In this document: positions 5,446 to 7,493 of the stretch, piece by piece
Numbering within the stretch: the first letter of the stretch is position 1
Layout of the letters: each line of letters starts with the position of its first letter
Assembly (NCBI GenBank): GCA_005884855.1
Contig: VAZS01000013.1
Span: 1-7,493, forward strand
Direction of reading: 5' to 3'
DNA from: Alphaproteobacteria bacterium
GTDB lineage: Bacteria > Pseudomonadota > Alphaproteobacteria > Rhizobiales > Xanthobacteraceae
DNA: 7,493 nucleotides
Translations under genes and position numbers: made by a program
The notes under the pieces: model-generated
The model's database searches: none
What the model was told of the DNA's origin: nothing
Seen by the model: only the letters and a program-made list of their open reading frames with translations

Positions 5446-7224
5446 TTGATCGACAATCGCGTTGAACGGCGGCTTGCAGCTATCCTTGCGGCTGATGTGG
5501 CCGGATATAGTCGGCTGACCGGCTTGGACGAGGAAGGGACACACGTCCGGCTGAGGGAGCGTTTGCGTGGACTCGCTGATCCCAAGATCAGCGAACATCG
5601 TGGCAAGGTCGTCAAGCACACGGGCGACGGCGTGCTCGCTGAGTTCGGAAGTGTCGTAGATGCGGTGCGTTGCGCCATTGAGGTCCAGCGCGGTATGGCT
5701 GAGCAAAATGCTACGATGCCGCAGGTCAAGCGGATCGAATTTCGCGTCGGCATACACGTCGGTGACATCATCGTCGATGGCAACGATATTTTTGGCGACG
5801 GCGTCAACATCGCCGCTCGCCTTGAAGGGATTGCGGAGCCGGGTGGCGTTTGCATCTCTGACGACGCACAACGTCAGGTGCGCGGTAAGGTCGATTTCGC
5901 CTTTGAGGATATGGGCCCGCAGAACCTGAAGAATATTGTTGAACCGATGCGAGCGTGGCGGTTGAGGATGAATGCGAGCGGTTCTGCGACAGCGCCGATA
6001 GAGCCGCCTGTTGAGAGCATGCAAGCTCTGGCGCTCCCCGACAAGCCGTCTATCGCCGTGCTTCCGTTCGAGAACATGTCCGGCGATGTCGAGCAGGAGT
6101 ACTTCGTCGATGGTATCGCGGAAGACGTGCTCACTACACTTTCGAAGATTCACGAGTTGATGGTCATCGCGCGCAATTCTAGTTTTGTATTCAAAAAGCA
6201 GACAAGGGACATACGCGAAATCGGCCGAACGCTCGGCGTCCGGTATGTGCTGGAAGGGAGCGTGCGTAAGGCCGGCAATCGAGTGAGATTGGCGGCACAG
6301 CTGATCGACAGCCTGAACGGCGGCCATGTCTGGGCAGACCGTTTCGAGGGCGACCTCGATGACGTGTTCGAGCTTCAGGACCGGATAACGCAGGACATCG
6401 TCGCCGCACTCGAGGTTCGGTTGACGTTTGGCGAAGAGGTGCGGGTATGGCGCAAGCGCTCTGGTAGCCCGTTGGTATACGAGCATTTCCACAAGGGTCG
6501 AACCCTGTACGTCAACTTTGCCAAGCACACTCACGCACAAGCACGCGGCGAGTTCGAACGGGCGTTAGAGATCAACCCTGTTTTTACGCCGGCACTTGGT
6601 CTGTTGGGGTTCACATTGACCGACCAGGCTCGCTTTGGTTGGGAAAAGGACGAGGCGACAACCTACGAGGCGGCACTGGAGTGCGCGGCTCGTGCACTGG
6701 CCGTCGACCCTAACAGTGATGAAGCATACGTGACGCTGGGTTATACGCGGCTGTATCAACGTCGCCACGACGATGCCTTGGCTGCCGGAGAGAAGGCGAT
6801 TGCGCTCTCCCCCAACAACGCGGGCGCCTACCATATGGCAGCTCTGTTTCACAGCTATGATGGTAATTTCCGAAAAGCCGCCCAGTATGAAGAGCAGGCG
6901 CAGCGGCTCAGCCCGCTCCGTCGCAACGAATCGATGGTCGACGCGGCGCGGGCGAAGTTTCACCTCGGTGATCTTGTCGCCGCACGAGACGTTGCCTGCC
7001 GTGTCTTAACCGAGAAGCCACGCTGGCTGACCGCGCAATCGATTCTTGCGGCGGCGCTCTGGAATCTCGGCAATGAGGATAAGGCGCGCGTTACGGTAAA
7101 GAAAATACTGGCCCACCACCCCAATCTGACCGCCAGTCGTTGGGCGCAGCGATTGCCTTACCGGCACCAGAAGGATCTCGATGTATTCATGACGCCATTG
7201 CGCCTCGCCGGATTGCCCGAATGA
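5446..7224 (+). CDS. Class III adenylate cyclase with TolB-like and TPR-like region
   Basis: A 592-residue protein without signal peptide or membrane segment. The N-terminal class III nucleotidyl cyclase domain (about 8-172) has all expected catalytic positions: metal-binding Asp17 (AADVAGYS) and Asp61 (KHTGDG), purine-selecting Lys57 and Asp114, and transition-state Asn121 and Arg125 in DIFGDGVNIAAR. The Lys/Asp pair indicates ATP, so the product should be cAMP. A linker (about 173-199) leads to a TolB-like N-terminal (FlgO-like) domain (about 200-325; PSIAVLPFENMSGD, then YFVDGIAEDVLT). After that comes a helical region with TPR-like repeats (about 345-560; for example the ALAVDPNSDEAYVTLGYTRL and AIALSPNNAGAYHMAALFH stretches), probably for protein contacts. 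This architecture is common in rhizobial cyclases. The start is a TTG with GGGAGG five bases before. The ABC remnant upstream is probably unrelated in function. The stop overlaps the ATG of a decayed frame. Confidence 0.93.
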   Translation: MIDNRVERRLAAILAADVAGYSRLTGLDEEGTHVRLRERLRGLADPKISEHRGKVVKHTGDGVLAEFGSVVDAVRCAIEVQRGMAEQNATMPQVKRIEFRVGIHVGDIIVDGNDIFGDGVNIAARLEGIAEPGGVCISDDAQRQVRGKVDFAFEDMGPQNLKNIVEPMRAWRLRMNASGSATAPIEPPVESMQALALPDKPSIAVLPFENMSGDVEQEYFVDGIAEDVLTTLSKIHELMVIARNSSFVFKKQTRDIREIGRTLGVRYVLEGSVRKAGNRVRLAAQLIDSLNGGHVWADRFEGDLDDVFELQDRITQDIVAALEVRLTFGEEVRVWRKRSGSPLVYEHFHKGRTLYVNFAKHTHAQARGEFERALEINPVFTPALGLLGFTLTDQARFGWEKDEATTYEAALECAARALAVDPNSDEAYVTLGYTRLYQRRHDDALAAGEKAIALSPNNAGAYHMAALFHSYDGNFRKAAQYEEQAQRLSPLRRNESMVDAARAKFHLGDLVAARDVACRVLTEKPRWLTAQSILAAALWNLGNEDKARVTVKKILAHHPNLTASRWAQRLPYRHQKDLDVFMTPLRLAGLPE

Positions 7225-7376
7225 GCGACTAGCTCCGCCTTGATCAGCGGCTGCTCGCCTATGCCGAGGAGGTGATGGAGGCCGGCGATAGCATCTGACA
7301 CCTGCCGGCGGTGCGCACCTTAGTCTGCTAGAACGTCGGCTCCTGGCACAAAGCGACCGAACCGCGCGGGTTACGC
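7221..7376 (+). pseudogene. Decayed reading frame overlapping the cyclase stop
   Basis: An ATG at 7221 overlaps the cyclase TGA in the four bases ATGA, the usual arrangement of translationally coupled genes. The frame carries in-frame stops at 7230 (TAG), 7296 (TGA) and 7329 (TAG), yet in between reads as plausible protein: LRLDQRLLAYAEEVMEAGDSI, then HLPAVRTLVC, then NVGSWHKATEPRG. Over the first 50 or so codons roughly five of six third positions are G or C, which is the pattern of a former coding frame in such a genome. I do not recognise the family. The 3' limit is uncertain. Sequencing error is unlikely to explain three separate stops. Chance is a real alternative because the stretch is short. 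Confidence 0.4.
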
Positions 7377-7399
7377 ATGTCCGCTATTAAGGTGCCGGC

Positions 7400-7493
7400 T
7401 CAACCCAGGCTGATCCGCCCGACGGCCTGCGATTGTCTCGCCAGGTCGAAGACCATCGAGGCGAAAATCTCAACGGTTTTTTCGGCCTGTGCC
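7400..7493 (-). CDS. Possible 3' end of an unidentified minus-strand gene (partial)
   Basis: Read on the minus strand from the window edge, about 30 codons stay open to a TGA at 7402-7400, ending EIFASMVFDLARQSQAVGRISLG. The segment looks like an amphipathic helix followed by a polar tail, as at many protein C-termini, with a reasonable codon choice. It is too short to assign to a family and could be chance. If real, the gene converges on the cyclase and begins beyond the window. Confidence 0.35.
   Translation of the reverse strand, partial: AQAEKTVEIFASMVFDLARQSQAVGRISLG

Noticed and set aside
5380..6540. 386-codon minus-strand frame opposite the cyclase
   Set aside because: It is antisense to the conserved cyclase and TolB-like domains, is rich in His/Arg as expected of an antisense frame, and resembles no known protein.
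1..7493. CRISPR arrays, tRNA or rRNA genes, insertion sequences, toxin-antitoxin pairs
   Set aside because: I saw no regularly spaced repeats, no cloverleaf-like or rRNA sequence, and no transposase, integrase or toxin motifs in either strand.

Overview
The window looks like chromosomal or island DNA of an alphaproteobacterium of the Rhizobiales (Hyphomicrobiales), most like the Bradyrhizobium / Rhodopseudomonas / Afipia group. This rests on the moderately GC-rich base composition, the style of the proteins (PAS-GGDEF-EAL, single-domain PilZ, class III cyclase fused to a TolB-like and TPR region, TrpX-like ABC substrate-binding protein) and frequent GTG/TTG starts. It is an inference from reading; no database was searched.

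Layout. Positions 1-233 are a leader with no supported gene. 234-2324 (+) encodes a soluble PAS-PAS-GGDEF-EAL protein whose two catalytic domains both keep their key residues. A 58-base convergent gap follows. On the minus strand come two genes that look like one operon: a membrane-anchored GGDEF-EAL protein (4297-2663) with a degenerate GGDEF domain and an apparently intact EAL domain, then, 16 bases downstream, a single-domain PilZ protein (2646-2383). 4298-4835 is a long gap with no convincing gene but several inverted repeats; two of them lie in what would be the promoter or leader of the minus-strand operon. 4836-5339 (+) is the C-terminal lobe of an ABC substrate-binding protein that has lost its signal peptide and N-terminal lobe. 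5446-7224 (+) is a class III adenylate cyclase fused to a TolB-like domain and a TPR-like region. From 7221 a decayed reading frame overlaps the cyclase stop, and the window ends inside the 3' end of a possible minus-strand gene (7400-7493).

How it works together (inference). Three adjacent genes make, break or sense cyclic di-GMP: a likely bifunctional sensor enzyme, a likely phosphodiesterase tethered to the membrane, and a PilZ receptor that may be its partner. The neighbouring cyclase would make cAMP. The ABC remnant and the broken frame after the cyclase show that the right-hand half has been rearranged or is decaying. I do not see a clearly new multi-gene system. The most unusual items are the structured DNA upstream of the membrane phosphodiesterase, the small hairpin that holds the ribosome binding site of the first gene, and the phosphodiesterase-PilZ pair itself.
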